The position numbers were made by a program, and so were the translations under genes. A DNA stretch of 64,000 nt from Ruminococcus sp. (GTDB taxonomy: Bacteria > Bacillota > Clostridia > Oscillospirales > Ruminococcaceae). The first letter of the stretch is position 1. Every line of letters starts with the position of its first letter. This document shows, one piece after another, positions 7,708-16,331 of the stretch. A model generated the notes under the pieces. The model searched no databases. It was not told where the DNA came from and saw only the letters and a list, made by a program, of their open reading frames with translations. The DNA lies in assembly GCA_021205185.1 (NCBI GenBank), contig JAJPYB010000007.1, positions 177,606 through 241,605 of the forward strand, in the 5' to 3' direction.

Positions 7708-9366
7708 CTATTCTTCGCTTTCCGAGCTGTCAGAATCATCATCACTTGATGAGCTTTCATCTGTCGCTGTGGTTGTCGTCGTTGTAGTTGTTATATTAAA
7801 GTTGTTGACAGGAGAATCCGGAACGTCAACCTCACTTATTGTGTAGTCCGTTTTGTCAGTATCTACGTACTTCGATTTCATAACGCTTATATTAGGACTT
7901 GACTCATCATAAACGTTAATTGAGAAGTTTAGATTTCCGTCTTCGTCTGTGTAGATGTTTTCCGCTGAGAACACAAGATACGTCTTGCTGGAATCTACTG
8001 TAACTTCATAAATTTCGTAATATTTATTGTACGCAAGTGACGTATCGCTGCTTTTTCTCAAGCCGAAATAGCATCTTACAAGCTTTACCTTGTTTTCGTC
8101 AACCATATATGCTGACAGCGCAGTAGTAAAGCTCTTTGAAACCTTGTTCTGGTTAAACGAGCTGCTCTTTTTAGCGTACTTTGCAACCTCGTCGGGAATG
8201 GTATATGTACGCTCCGTTTTAAGAAGCGTATATCCTGCGCTTTCTAAGTCCTTGTCGGTATATTGCTTGTCGTCAACCGTTTTGTATACTGCCGTTACAG
8301 TTATAACATCTCCAGCCTTCAGGTTTTCACTCTTGCTTGCCTCAAATTCAAAATAGGTAGAAATTACCTTGTTCGCCTGAGAGGTGTCGTAGCTGGAAAT
8401 CGATAAGAATGGATCGATTCCGTCGTACTCTATAGTTACGTTTTCAAACGGGTCGAGAACCTCCGTTGAGCTAAGAGTAGTAACGGTTACGGTTTTTGTT
8501 GATTCCTTTAAGCAGGAATAATACTTTCCATCATATTCGATAGTTCCCGATTCGTCGTCGTAGGTTTTTCCAGTATATGTAGCGGTAACTGTTATTTCGT
8601 CGCCCTCGCTTAAATATGTAGAAGGCGATACGCTGTACTCAAAATTATTAGCTACAAGACTTGAGCAGCCCGACGTGTCGAGCGTTACCTCTCCATAGCC
8701 TTCAACGCCTGTAAATATGTAGTTCAGTCCTTCAAACGGGTCGATAGTAGATGAGGTGGTAAGTCCCGAAACCTTAATGTCAAATTCCGTGTTTTCAAGC
8801 CTTATTCCCTTGAAAAACAGTCCCCACTTGTCATAGCTTACAGTAACGGTTATAACGTCGCCGTTCTTTATGTTTTCTCTCTTTGAAAGGGAAGTGCCCG
8901 TGTAAATTTTTCCGTTTACCTCAGTTTTATACGTTTCATCTCTGGGGTCATCGGCAATATAAATTGAGTCTATAAGAAGCGTCTGAAGCTCGCTCGCTTT
9001 ATCTGTATCCATGTTGTATACGTCGGACAGAAGCGGTGTGTTGTCCTTACCGGTTTCTGTAGCGGTAAACAGGCTGTTATCCTCATTTAGAGTAACGTAG
9101 CCGATAGCGCTTTTGTTGCTTCCGTCAAAATTTACGCTTAAAAGCTCCTCGCAGTCGTAAGAGCGAAAAGCAAATGTATATATCGCCCAGAGCGCTGACG
9201 CAATAATTGCCAGAATAAGAATAATCCATATAAGAACTACAAAAATCTTCATAGCACGTCTTTTTTTCGGCTTTTTTGGATTTATTTCAGTGTCGCAGTA
9301 AGGGCAAATTCTGGTGTTCTTGGTAATTTCCTCACCGCAATTTTTACATTTCAATTTTTTAGACAT
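7708..9366 (-). CDS. Zinc-ribbon membrane protein with repeated extracellular domains
   Basis: A 552-residue protein of unknown function. Residues 1-30 hold a zinc ribbon (CKNCG and CPYCD), followed by a basic stretch KKPKKRRAMK and one transmembrane helix (about 40-65). The long remainder contains at least three related beta-rich modules. Each begins near a DPFE or similar element and has a GDVITVT or GDEITVT strand (near residues 175, 255 and 350). The tail is Thr- then Ser/Asp-rich. The likely topology is a cytosolic zinc ribbon and an outside domain. The start follows GGAGGTAAAAG. No enzyme motif was seen. Confidence 0.75.
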   Translation of the reverse strand: MSKKLKCKNCGEEITKNTRICPYCDTEINPKKPKKRRAMKIFVVLIWIILILAIIASALWAIYTFAFRSYDCEELLSVNFDGSNKSAIGYVTLNEDNSLFTATETGKDNTPLLSDVYNMDTDKASELQTLLIDSIYIADDPRDETYKTEVNGKIYTGTSLSKRENIKNGDVITVTVSYDKWGLFFKGIRLENTEFDIKVSGLTTSSTIDPFEGLNYIFTGVEGYGEVTLDTSGCSSLVANNFEYSVSPSTYLSEGDEITVTATYTGKTYDDESGTIEYDGKYYSCLKESTKTVTVTTLSSTEVLDPFENVTIEYDGIDPFLSISSYDTSQANKVISTYFEFEASKSENLKAGDVITVTAVYKTVDDKQYTDKDLESAGYTLLKTERTYTIPDEVAKYAKKSSSFNQNKVSKSFTTALSAYMVDENKVKLVRCYFGLRKSSDTSLAYNKYYEIYEVTVDSSKTYLVFSAENIYTDEDGNLNFSINVYDESSPNISVMKSKYVDTDKTDYTISEVDVPDSPVNNFNITTTTTTTTATDESSSSDDDSDSSESEE

Positions 9367-9498
9367 CTTTTACCTCCGTGTCAAAAGGCGTTATTATGTA
9401 CTTATTCAAAGCGGAATAAGCTTGCGAGGACAGCTTTCAAAAAGACATTCTGAGCGTCAGCTCAGAGTATATCATACGCAGTATGACATTATGTACTT

Positions 9499-9527
9499 AT
9501 TATAGCTTTTAGAAAGCAAAAAGTCAA
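9499..9527 (-). promoter_or_regulatory. Promoter of the zinc-ribbon gene
   Basis: On the minus strand TTGACT (9522-9527) and a perfect TATAAT (9499-9504) are 17 bp apart. The roughly 125-nt leader holds the inverted repeat CTGAGC/GCTCAG near 9450 and two copies of AATAAGTACATAAT, near 9392 and 9490. Confidence 0.75.
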
Positions 9528-9558
9528 CACGGGAAAGCTTTAAGCGGGTTAATTTTGC

Positions 9559-9628
9559 TTGACGGATAGAAAATGAAATGGTATACTAAAGCACGGGTGA
9601 ATTTAAATGCGTAAGCTTTTAAATTCAC
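9559..9628 (+). promoter_or_regulatory. GH13 gene promoter with leader hairpin
   Basis: TTGACG (9559-9564) and TATACT (9582-9587) have a 17-bp spacer. Immediately at the expected transcript start lies an 11-bp inverted repeat, GTGAATTTAAA/TTTAAATTCAC (9597-9628), with no T tract after it. It could be a repressor operator or a 5' mRNA stabiliser. Confidence 0.7.
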
Positions 9629-9658
9629 AATACAAAATGAAAGGACAGAAAAAATAAA

Positions 9659-10969
9659 ATGTGGGCATACGAGAGTGTATTTTATCAGATTTATCCGCTC
9701 GGCTTTTGCGATGCGCCGTTTGAGAACGACGGAGCTTTAACTAACAGAATTAAAAAGGTAAAGGACTGGATAGTACATATTAAAAAGGTAGGCGCAAACG
9801 CTATATACTTTTCGCCGCTTTTTGAGTCTGACACGCACGGCTACAATACAAGAGATTATAGAAAGGTAGATGTAAGGCTTGGAACAAACGACGACCTGAA
9901 GGACGTTTGTAAGGCACTTCACAATGAGGGTATAAAAATTGTCTTTGACGGAGTTTTCAACCATGTAGGACGTGGATTCTGGGCGTTTCAGGACGTTTTG
10001 AAGAACAGAGAAAGCTCGCCATACCGCTATTGGTTTAATATCGATTTCGGCGGAAACTCTCCATACAACGACGGCTTGTGGTATGAAGGCTGGGAGGGCC
10101 ATTACGACCTTGTAAAGCTGAACCTGAAAAACGAGGAGGTAGTAAATCACATCTTCGAGTGTGTAAAGCTCTGGATTGACGAATTTGAAATTGACGGCTT
10201 GCGTCTTGACGTGGCCTATATGATAGACAGGGATTTTCTTCGCCGCCTGAGAAGCTACTGCGACAGCCTGAAGGCTGACTTTGCGCTTATCGGAGAAATG
10301 ATTCACGGCGATTACAATCAGATAGTCAACGAGCAAATGCTTCACAGCGCAACAAATTACGAATGCTACAAGGGCTTGTATTCAAGCTTTAACAGCATGA
10401 ATATGTTTGAAATTTGCCACTCGCTGAAAAATCAGTTTGGCGCCGAAAATTGGTGCCGCTACAGAGGCTTACATCTTCTTTCCTTCGTCGACAACCACGA
10501 CGTTTCAAGAATAGCAAGCACGCTTACAAACGAGCGTCATCTGCCGCTTATCTACACGCTTTTGTTTTCAATGCCGGGAATGCCCTGCGTTTATTATGGA
10601 AGCGAGTGGGGAGCGAAGGCTTTAAAAAGCGAGGGCGATGAAGCTCTCAGAGCTTCGTTTGACAAGCCCGTTTTCAATGAGCTGACAGAGCATATTGCAA
10701 AGCTCAGCGAGATAAAAAAGGCTTCAAAGGCTTTAAATTATGGAGATATTACCGTTCCTGTTTTAACAAACAAGCAATGTATTATTCAAAGACGTTTTGA
10801 AGACGAGAGAATTTTAATAGCAATAAATGCTGACGCTGAGGAGTATGTAGCTCACTTTGACGCAGGCTGCGGCGAAGCGGTCAATATGTTAAACGGTGAA
10901 AGATATGACTTTGGCGGCGGCTCGCATTTAGCGCCGTACACAAGCTATATCTTAAAGTGTGAAAGATAG
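9659..10969 (+). CDS. GH13 alpha-amylase family glycoside hydrolase
   Basis: A 436-residue cytoplasmic enzyme (no signal peptide) acting on alpha-1,4-glucans or maltodextrins. All four GH13 blocks are visible: DGVFNH (I), GLRLDVA with the nucleophile Asp (II), IGEMIH with the acid/base Glu (III) and FVDNHD with the third Asp (IV). A small C-terminal beta domain follows. The short length and intracellular location fit a cyclomaltodextrinase, maltogenic or oligo-glucosidase subfamily; the exact substrate cannot be set. The ATG at 9659 follows GAAAGGACAG. It is monocistronic with its own promoter, and the inverted repeat at its transcript start suggests sugar-responsive control. Confidence 0.9.
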   Translation: MWAYESVFYQIYPLGFCDAPFENDGALTNRIKKVKDWIVHIKKVGANAIYFSPLFESDTHGYNTRDYRKVDVRLGTNDDLKDVCKALHNEGIKIVFDGVFNHVGRGFWAFQDVLKNRESSPYRYWFNIDFGGNSPYNDGLWYEGWEGHYDLVKLNLKNEEVVNHIFECVKLWIDEFEIDGLRLDVAYMIDRDFLRRLRSYCDSLKADFALIGEMIHGDYNQIVNEQMLHSATNYECYKGLYSSFNSMNMFEICHSLKNQFGAENWCRYRGLHLLSFVDNHDVSRIASTLTNERHLPLIYTLLFSMPGMPCVYYGSEWGAKALKSEGDEALRASFDKPVFNELTEHIAKLSEIKKASKALNYGDITVPVLTNKQCIIQRRFEDERILIAINADAEEYVAHFDAGCGEAVNMLNGERYDFGGGSHLAPYTSYILKCER

Positions 10970-11080
10970 CGTGTTGCTTGAAAAACCTGAAATGTACGCA
11001 AATTTTTGTGCTTTTTGCATAGTATTATCGCTTTGAACGAACAGTTTGCTAGTTAAAAAGTTGATTATATTTTTCAAAGC

Positions 11081-11109
11081 TTGACTTTTGAAAATTTCAG
11101 GGGTATACT
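11081..11109 (+). promoter_or_regulatory. Promoter of the first HU gene
   Basis: TTGACT (11081-11086) and TATACT (11104-11109) with a 17-bp spacer, 31 bp before the start codon. Confidence 0.8.
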
Positions 11110-11140
11110 TTAGGCATAAAAAGAAAACGGAGGAAAAGTT

Positions 11141-11413
11141 ATGACAAAGGCTGAATTTGTTGAAGCTGTCGCATTAAACGGCGCTTTTTCAAAGAAGGAC
11201 GCAGAGAAAGCTGTTAAAACCGTTATAGACACAATTACCGATTCACTAATTAAGGGTGAGAAGATTTCTCTTGTCGGATTTGGAACTTTTGAGGTCAAGG
11301 AAAGAGCTGCAAGAACTGCTTTGAATCCTCAGACCAAGGAAGTTGTAAACGTACCTGCAAAGAAGGCTGTTACCTTTAAAGCAGGAAAGGGACTGAAGGA
11401 TACTATTGCTTAG
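11141..11413 (+). CDS. hup: HU-family DNA-binding protein
   Basis: A 90-residue histone-like protein that bends and compacts DNA as a dimer. The sequence has the HU layout: TKAEFVEAVA start, LVGFGTFEVKERAAR beta-arm entry with the FGTF core, NPQTKE in the arm and KAGKGLKD at the end. It is one of two HU genes in the window; the other, at 49184, is about 60 percent alike by eye. AACGGAGGAAAAG precedes the ATG. It is followed 29 bp later by a Lys/Ala-rich protein, and both probably share a transcript as nucleoid proteins. Confidence 0.95.
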   Translation: MTKAEFVEAVALNGAFSKKDAEKAVKTVIDTITDSLIKGEKISLVGFGTFEVKERAARTALNPQTKEVVNVPAKKAVTFKAGKGLKDTIA

Positions 11414-11442
11414 TATCTGATACCAGAAAGGAAAGGTTTATT

Positions 11443-11802
11443 ATGGCTACGAAAAAAACTGAAGAACAAATGGCAATCGAAGCACAGGCTCCAAAGGCAG
11501 CTGCTAAGACTACCGCAAAGAAGACTCCGGCTAAGACTGCCGCTAAGACTGCATCTAAGGCTCCTGCTAAGAAGCCGGCAGCAAAGAAGGCACCTGCTAA
11601 GAAGGCAGAGCCTAAAAAGAATGTCGTTGTAGAATTTTACGGCAAGCAGATTATCGCTAAGGACGTTGTTGACAACTGTATTGCAGCGTACAAGGCTGAG
11701 AACAAGGAAGCTGTAAAGTCAATCGACGTTTATGTTAAGCCTGAGGACAATGCTGCTTACTATGTTGTAAACGCAAAGGTTTCAGGAAAGATTGATCTTT
11801 AA
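11443..11802 (+). CDS. Lys/Ala-rich DUF6465-like protein
   Basis: A 119-residue protein in two parts. Residues about 15-60 are a low-complexity Lys/Ala/Pro/Thr tail with AKKTPAK and PAKKA-type repeats like those of histone H1. Residues about 62-119 form a compact domain (VVVEFYGKQIIAKDVVDNC to NAKVSGKIDL) that I recognise as DUF6465-like. The tail should bind nucleic acid without specificity. Being the second gene after hup supports a nucleoid or RNA-binding role, but no function is established. Confidence 0.8.
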   Translation: MATKKTEEQMAIEAQAPKAAAKTTAKKTPAKTAAKTASKAPAKKPAAKKAPAKKAEPKKNVVVEFYGKQIIAKDVVDNCIAAYKAENKEAVKSIDVYVKPEDNAAYYVVNAKVSGKIDL

Positions 11803-11826
11803 TTTGTCTTGAATTTAAAGAAATAG

Positions 11827-11865
11827 GGCAGGTGGCTTTTATAAAGACGCTTGCCTTTATTTTTT
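11827..11865 (+). terminator. Terminator of the hup transcript
   Basis: GGCAGGTG pairs with CGCTTGCC (two G-U pairs) and is followed by a T-rich run of about ten bases. Confidence 0.75.
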
Positions 11866-12147
11866 GTATGATGCATTATCAGCGTGACTGAGAGCAACAT
11901 ATTTTTTGAGGGATTTTCCCTTAAAAAATTGACTTTTCCCTTAAAATGTGGTCAAAATTAAGGGAATCACCATAGATGACTCATATATATATTGCCACCC
12001 ACTTTTTGGTTATTGAGATTTTGTATCAATAATTTTTAGAAAAGTTGCAAATGCAACAGTTTTCGATAAAGGAATATGCTATACTACTATTAAGCTAAGA
12101 AGCTTAAAAAACTCAGAGGAAATTAAAAATTACAGGAGGTAAATGCT
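11866..12147 (+). promoter_or_regulatory. Rubrerythrin upstream region with repeated motifs
   Basis: The sequence TTCCCTTAA occurs at 11916-11924 and 11936-11944, exactly 20 bp apart, and its inverse TTAAGGGAA at 11958-11966. A perfect dyad GTTGCA-AA-TGCAAC lies at 12044-12057, just upstream of a TATACT -10 at 12080-12085 whose -35 is weak. A dyad overlapping the -35 region is the normal place for a repressor or activator of an oxidative-stress gene. No reading frame is supported here. Confidence 0.5.
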
Positions 12148-12696
12148 ATGGCAAAATGGGTTTGTCCGGTATGCGGATATGTTCACGAAGGAGATACACC
12201 ACCAGAGAAGTGCCCACAGTGTGGAGTACCGGGTGAGAAGTTCACAAAGCAGGAAAGCGAAGAAATCGTATGGGCTGACGAGCATAAGGTAGGCTCGGCG
12301 CAGGGCCTTGACGCAGAGGTTGTTGAAGGTCTTCGCGATAACTTTAACGGCGAATGCTCAGAGGTTGGTATGTATCTGGCAATGGCTAGAGTCGCATACA
12401 GAGAGGGCTATCCTGAGGTTGGTCTTTATTACGAAAAGGCTGCTTACGAGGAAGCTGAACACGCAGCTAAGTTTGCAGAGCTTTTAGGCGAGGTTGTAAC
12501 GCCTTCGACCAAGAAGAACCTCGAGCTCAGATATATGGCTGAAAACGGTGCTTGCGAGGGTAAAATGAAGCTTGCAAAGCGTGCAAAGGAGCTAGGCTAC
12601 GACGCAGTTCACGATACTGTTCATGAAATGGCTAAGGACGAAGCTCGTCACGGCTGCGGCTTCAAAGGACTTTACGACAGATATTTTGGTAAGTAA
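12148..12696 (+). CDS. Reverse rubrerythrin (rubredoxin plus ferritin-like di-iron)
   Basis: A 182-residue peroxide-reducing enzyme of anaerobes. The rubredoxin domain comes first (CPVCGY near 6 and CPQCGVPG near 22), followed by a ferritin-like four-helix domain with di-iron ligands in [29 protein letters not shown] and [10 protein letters not shown]. This order, opposite to classical rubrerythrin, defines reverse rubrerythrins, which take electrons from NADH systems to detoxify peroxide and oxygen. ACAGGAGGTAA precedes the ATG. It is monocistronic with an upstream dyad and a strong terminator. Confidence 0.93.
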   Translation: MAKWVCPVCGYVHEGDTPPEKCPQCGVPGEKFTKQESEEIVWADEHKVGSAQGLDAEVVEGLRDNFNGECSEVGMYLAMARVAYREGYPEVGLYYEKAAYEEAEHAAKFAELLGEVVTPSTKKNLELRYMAENGACEGKMKLAKRAKELGYDAVHDTVHEMAKDEARHGCGFKGLYDRYFGK

Positions 12697-12717
12697 AAAC
12701 AGAATATATTTCTTTTT

Positions 12718-12752
12718 AGCACCTCACGCCGACGGCGTGAGGTGCTTAGCTT
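12718..12752 (+). terminator. Terminator after rubrerythrin
   Basis: A perfect 13-bp stem AGCACCTCACGCC/GGCGTGAGGTGCT closed by three bases, then a T run. Confidence 0.9.
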
Positions 12753-12803
12753 TTTATTTGTACAGCTTGCACAATGAAAAAGCAAAGAAAACGCAAATTT
12801 TTG

Positions 12804-12832
12804 TTGCAAAAAGTGTAGGTATGTGTTATACT
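12804..12832 (+). promoter_or_regulatory. Promoter of the type IV pilus operon
   Basis: TTGCAA (12804-12809) and TATACT (12827-12832) with a 17-bp spacer. ACGCAAATTTTTGT abuts the -35 and is found again upstream of hup at 10996. Confidence 0.7.
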
Positions 12833-12887
12833 AATAGTTACAATTAGGTTTATTATGCCCAAATTTCATTATTTCGTGGAGGCAAGT

Positions 12888-14087
12888 ATGCCATTATACA
12901 AATATACTGCAAAGGATATTTCGGGAAAGGTAAAAAAAGGCGTGCTTAATGCCGCTGACCCGGAGGCTTTGAAAAAGGGACTCAGGGAAACGGGACTTTA
13001 TCTTTCAAGCTTTACCGAAAAGATTGATAAAAATCAAGGCAAGAAGCTTAAAGCTGAAGAAATATCTACCTTCTGCCGTGAAATATCGACTATGTTGGCG
13101 TCAGGTATTTCGCTAGTAAGATCTATGAACATTATAAACAACAGAGATTTAACCCCGAAGCTTAAATATGCATTCGGCGAGCTTTTGTCGTCTATAAAAA
13201 AGGGAATAGCCTTGTCGGACGCTATGGAGCTTTTAGGAAGAACATTTCCGCCAATGCTTATAAATATGGTCAAGGCAGGAGAAGCTTCAGGCCGTCTTGA
13301 CGAAACTATGGAAAAAATGGCGAATTATTATGAAAAGGACGACAGACTTAACAAGAGCATTCGAGGAGCGCTTACATATCCTATAATCTTAGCGGTTTTA
13401 ACCGTTTGTGTAGCGGTAGGACTTATGACCTTTGTGGTACCGATGTTTGCGGATATTTTCGACGGTATGACGCTGCCGCTTGTTACCAGAATAGTTATGA
13501 CAATTTCAAACGCTTTGACCGATAACTTTGTTCAGATAGTAATTGTAGTAGCTATTGTCTGCATAGCGGTATATTTTATAATGCAGATTGAAAAGGTGCG
13601 CTTTGGAATTGACAAGCTGAAGCTTAAAATGCCTGTAATCGGAAAGCTTTTAAAAATCATTTATACCGCTCGCTTTGCAAGAACCTTAGCGTCGCTTTAT
13701 TCAAGCGGACTTTCAATAATAAACGCATTGCAAATTTCAAAGGACACAATAGGCAACAGATATATAACTCAGCAGTTTGACGAGGTCGTTCGCTCGGTAA
13801 GAGCAGGAAATTCCCTTTCCGCAACGCTTGCAATGGTAGACGGCTTTGATAAAAAGCTCTCTGAAACGATAGCTGTCGGCGAGGAAACGGGACAGCTCGA
13901 TTCGCTTTTGGTTTCCATTGCAGATTCGTATGATTACGATTCGGATATGGCGATCAAAAAGATGATGACTATGATAGAACCGCTGATGATAATAATACTT
14001 GCGTTTTTTGTAGTAGTGATAATGCTTGCTGTACTGATGCCGATATTCGGAATGTACAGTCAGATTGAGCAGATGGGAAATGTGTAG
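12888..14087 (+). CDS. pilC: Type IV pilus / type II secretion inner-membrane platform protein
   Basis: A 399-residue GspF/PilC family protein, the membrane platform on which the assembly ATPases act. It contains two GspF domains: EISTFCREISTMLASGI near 55 and FARTLASLYSSGLS near 260. Three hydrophobic segments are present, including the C-terminal MIIILAFFVVVIMLAVLMP. The conserved MVKAGEASGRLDE and VGEETGQLDS loops occur once per domain. I chose the ATG at 12888 after GTGGAGG, trimming 11 residues. It opens a continuous operon through pilT at 20523. Confidence 0.92.
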   Translation: MPLYKYTAKDISGKVKKGVLNAADPEALKKGLRETGLYLSSFTEKIDKNQGKKLKAEEISTFCREISTMLASGISLVRSMNIINNRDLTPKLKYAFGELLSSIKKGIALSDAMELLGRTFPPMLINMVKAGEASGRLDETMEKMANYYEKDDRLNKSIRGALTYPIILAVLTVCVAVGLMTFVVPMFADIFDGMTLPLVTRIVMTISNALTDNFVQIVIVVAIVCIAVYFIMQIEKVRFGIDKLKLKMPVIGKLLKIIYTARFARTLASLYSSGLSIINALQISKDTIGNRYITQQFDEVVRSVRAGNSLSATLAMVDGFDKKLSETIAVGEETGQLDSLLVSIADSYDYDSDMAIKKMMTMIEPLMIIILAFFVVVIMLAVLMPIFGMYSQIEQMGNV

Positions 14088-14128
14088 TGTGAATTCTGGC
14101 ATTGAAAATTATACAGAGGAGTTTTAAA

Positions 14129-15007
14129 ATGGCTGTTTCAATCTTTATTTCAAATAATTTCATAAACGTGACAGCAGGCAGCTTGCAAAAAAATAAGCTC
14201 AATGTTACAAAGTGCATAAAAACGCCTATTCAGGAGGGCTTGGTTATAAACGGAATTATTATGAATGAGGACCGTTTAGCTGACGCTTTAAAAAACGTCT
14301 GGGCGGACAATGACGGACTTGCAAAAAGCGCAAAGCTTGTGGTTTCCTCTACCTCAGTTTTAATAAAGAAGCTAAGAGTTCCGGTAGCTAACGACAGAAA
14401 GCTTTTGGATATCATAAAGGACGAGTATTCAGAGGTTGAAAATTACAACAACCTGGTTTACGATTATCGTGTTTTGAATCCGAAGGCTAAGGAAGGCGGC
14501 ATGGATGTTTTAGCCTGCGCCTGTGAAAGGGAATTTATTGAAAGCTACATAAGCCTTTTTGAAAAGAGCGGTATTACGCTTGAAACGATAACTCCGGCGC
14601 TTTCGTCAATTATAAACACAACCTCGCTTTATAAGGAGCTTTCGCACGGAACCTATGTGATTGCAAATCTTGACGGAAATAACCTTGCAAATACGCTTTT
14701 TGTAAACGGCGAGTTTTACTACTCTTCAAGGTCAAGACTTTTAGAGGATTTTGGAACAGAAGATGCCGACAACGAGATGTATAGGATTTTAAGCTCGCTC
14801 GTTCAGTTTAACAAGTCGCAAAAGACAGGCTTTGACATTACAAACATTTACTTTACAGGCGATATAAACGAGCAGTCTACTCAAATCGGAGAGCAGCTAT
14901 CACGTGTACTTGAAGTGAAGGTGGGTACGCTTGATGTTCCGAGCGTGTCAAATTTATCAGACAGGTATCAGTTTAACAAGCTTTTTTATACGCTGGGAAA
15001 TCTGTAA
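14129..15007 (+). CDS. PilM-like pilus assembly protein
   Basis: A 292-residue protein with an actin-like (PilM/SHS2) profile. LVVSSTSVLIKKLRVP, ITPALSSIINT and VIANLDGNNLANTLFVNG correspond to PilM strands and phosphate-contact loops. PilM sits on the cytoplasmic face and binds the N-terminus of PilN, encoded next. The ATG at 14129 follows CAGAGGAG. Similarity to PilM is through layout and neighbours more than strong motifs, so the identity is an inference. Confidence 0.72.
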   Translation: MAVSIFISNNFINVTAGSLQKNKLNVTKCIKTPIQEGLVINGIIMNEDRLADALKNVWADNDGLAKSAKLVVSSTSVLIKKLRVPVANDRKLLDIIKDEYSEVENYNNLVYDYRVLNPKAKEGGMDVLACACEREFIESYISLFEKSGITLETITPALSSIINTTSLYKELSHGTYVIANLDGNNLANTLFVNGEFYYSSRSRLLEDFGTEDADNEMYRILSSLVQFNKSQKTGFDITNIYFTGDINEQSTQIGEQLSRVLEVKVGTLDVPSVSNLSDRYQFNKLFYTLGNL

Positions 15008-15027
15008 ATACATAGGAGGAGAAGGCA

Positions 15028-15630
15028 ATGGACTTATTTGGCGGCGCAAAAGCCAACATAGACTTGCTTGCAAGATATAATTACGACCCCGCAAAAAGGG
15101 ACAAGAGAAATAAAATACTGTCATATACTCTGCCGGGCGCATTGGTTTTGGTTTTGCTGCTTGCGCTTATCGGGTATAACCTATACGAGAGAATCAGCCT
15201 TGATAATCAAATAAGCGATTATGAAGCTAAAATTTCTGAGCTTGAAGCGTCAAGAACCGACGCGCTTGCTTTGCAGGAAAAAAATTCCTCACTCACAGCG
15301 GATTTGAAAATCCTTACCGAGTCCAAGGAAAAGGCGAGCAGCGAAGCTTCACGGTACGATTATCTGGATTCAAAGCTCTTAACTGACATAACTGCCGCTT
15401 GCGACGACAAGGCCGAGGTTAAGCTAATGGACTTTTCAACGGAGGGCATTTTGTTTACATTTCAGACATCCGCTCTCAACTACGATGATATAAACGTAAT
15501 TGTTAAAAATATTGAGGAGCTTGAATATTTTAACGAAGTAACCTATACGGGATATTCAAAGTTTTCTGACGAAGCTTATTCGTTCAGCGTTATTTGCAGC
15601 TTCGAGGAAGAAAGCGAGGCGACAGAGTAA
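15028..15630 (+). CDS. PilN-like pilus assembly protein
   Basis: A 200-residue protein with a short cytoplasmic N-terminus (MDLFGGAKANIDLLARYNYD), one transmembrane helix (about 33-55), a coiled coil (about 60-110) and a small globular domain at the C-terminus, which is the PilN layout. The N-terminal 'NIDLLARY' resembles the PilN peptide INLL that docks on PilM. TAGGAGGAGAAGGC precedes the ATG. The stop overlaps the next start by one base (TAATG), implying translational coupling with the PilO-like gene. Confidence 0.72.
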   Translation: MDLFGGAKANIDLLARYNYDPAKRDKRNKILSYTLPGALVLVLLLALIGYNLYERISLDNQISDYEAKISELEASRTDALALQEKNSSLTADLKILTESKEKASSEASRYDYLDSKLLTDITAACDDKAEVKLMDFSTEGILFTFQTSALNYDDINVIVKNIEELEYFNEVTYTGYSKFSDEAYSFSVICSFEEESEATE

Positions 15631-16295
15631 TGCTTAAAGGAGTAACCAAAAGACAGATTATACTTTTATATGTGCTGATAGCTTTTTTAGTAGCAGTTTT
15701 GGCAATCAGGTACGCAATAATTCCGATGATGGAATCCAATTCCGAAAAGAGCGCTGAGCTAACTGCCAAAATGTCCGAGTACGACAGTCTTGTTATCGAA
15801 AGTCAGCAGTCTGCCGTTTACGAAACCTTAAACGAGCAGTTAGAAGCGGATATTGCTGAGGTAAGCGAGAGCTTTCAGAGTGATCTGAAAACGAGCAATA
15901 TCGACGCTAAGATTAGCGAGCTTATAAAGGAAAGCGGACTTTCCGCCGTTTCACTTACAGTAAACGACCCTGTCGACGTAACGGACGCTTCCTTGGCTGC
16001 CGATTCTGCTGTTGACGCTGATGCTCAATCGAGCGAGGAAACACAAACCTCAAGCACAGTAAAGTCAATTACTTCAAGCGTTACAACCGCAGGTACTTAT
16101 GACGAGCTTGTAAAGCTTATCGGGCTTGTTGGCGAGCAGGAAGCTATGTATATGACCGACCTTACCTTTACTATGCAGGTTGACGATAATAAAGACGACA
16201 GCGAAATAACTATGAATTTTTCGATAGTTTCTTTTGTTTATACTCCACAGGAGTACGAAGCGGAGGAAGCAAACGAAGCAGAAGCTGAGGGTTAA
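15630..16295 (+). CDS. PilO-like pilus assembly protein
   Basis: A 221-residue protein with a transmembrane helix at about 10-30, a coiled-coil stretch (about 35-85), an Asp/Ser-rich linker and a C-terminal alpha/beta domain (TYDELVKLIGLVGEQEAMYMTDLTF). Both its size and its place after the PilN-like gene fit PilO, which forms a heterodimer with PilN. The ATG at 15630 overlaps the preceding stop and has TCGAGG-like purines upstream; a longer reading inside pilN is discarded. Direct sequence similarity to PilO is weak. Confidence 0.68.
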   Translation: MLKGVTKRQIILLYVLIAFLVAVLAIRYAIIPMMESNSEKSAELTAKMSEYDSLVIESQQSAVYETLNEQLEADIAEVSESFQSDLKTSNIDAKISELIKESGLSAVSLTVNDPVDVTDASLAADSAVDADAQSSEETQTSSTVKSITSSVTTAGTYDELVKLIGLVGEQEAMYMTDLTFTMQVDDNKDDSEITMNFSIVSFVYTPQEYEAEEANEAEAEG

Positions 16296-16331
16296 GCTTT
16301 AAAGCTTTGGCAATGGATTTGAGGTGACAAT

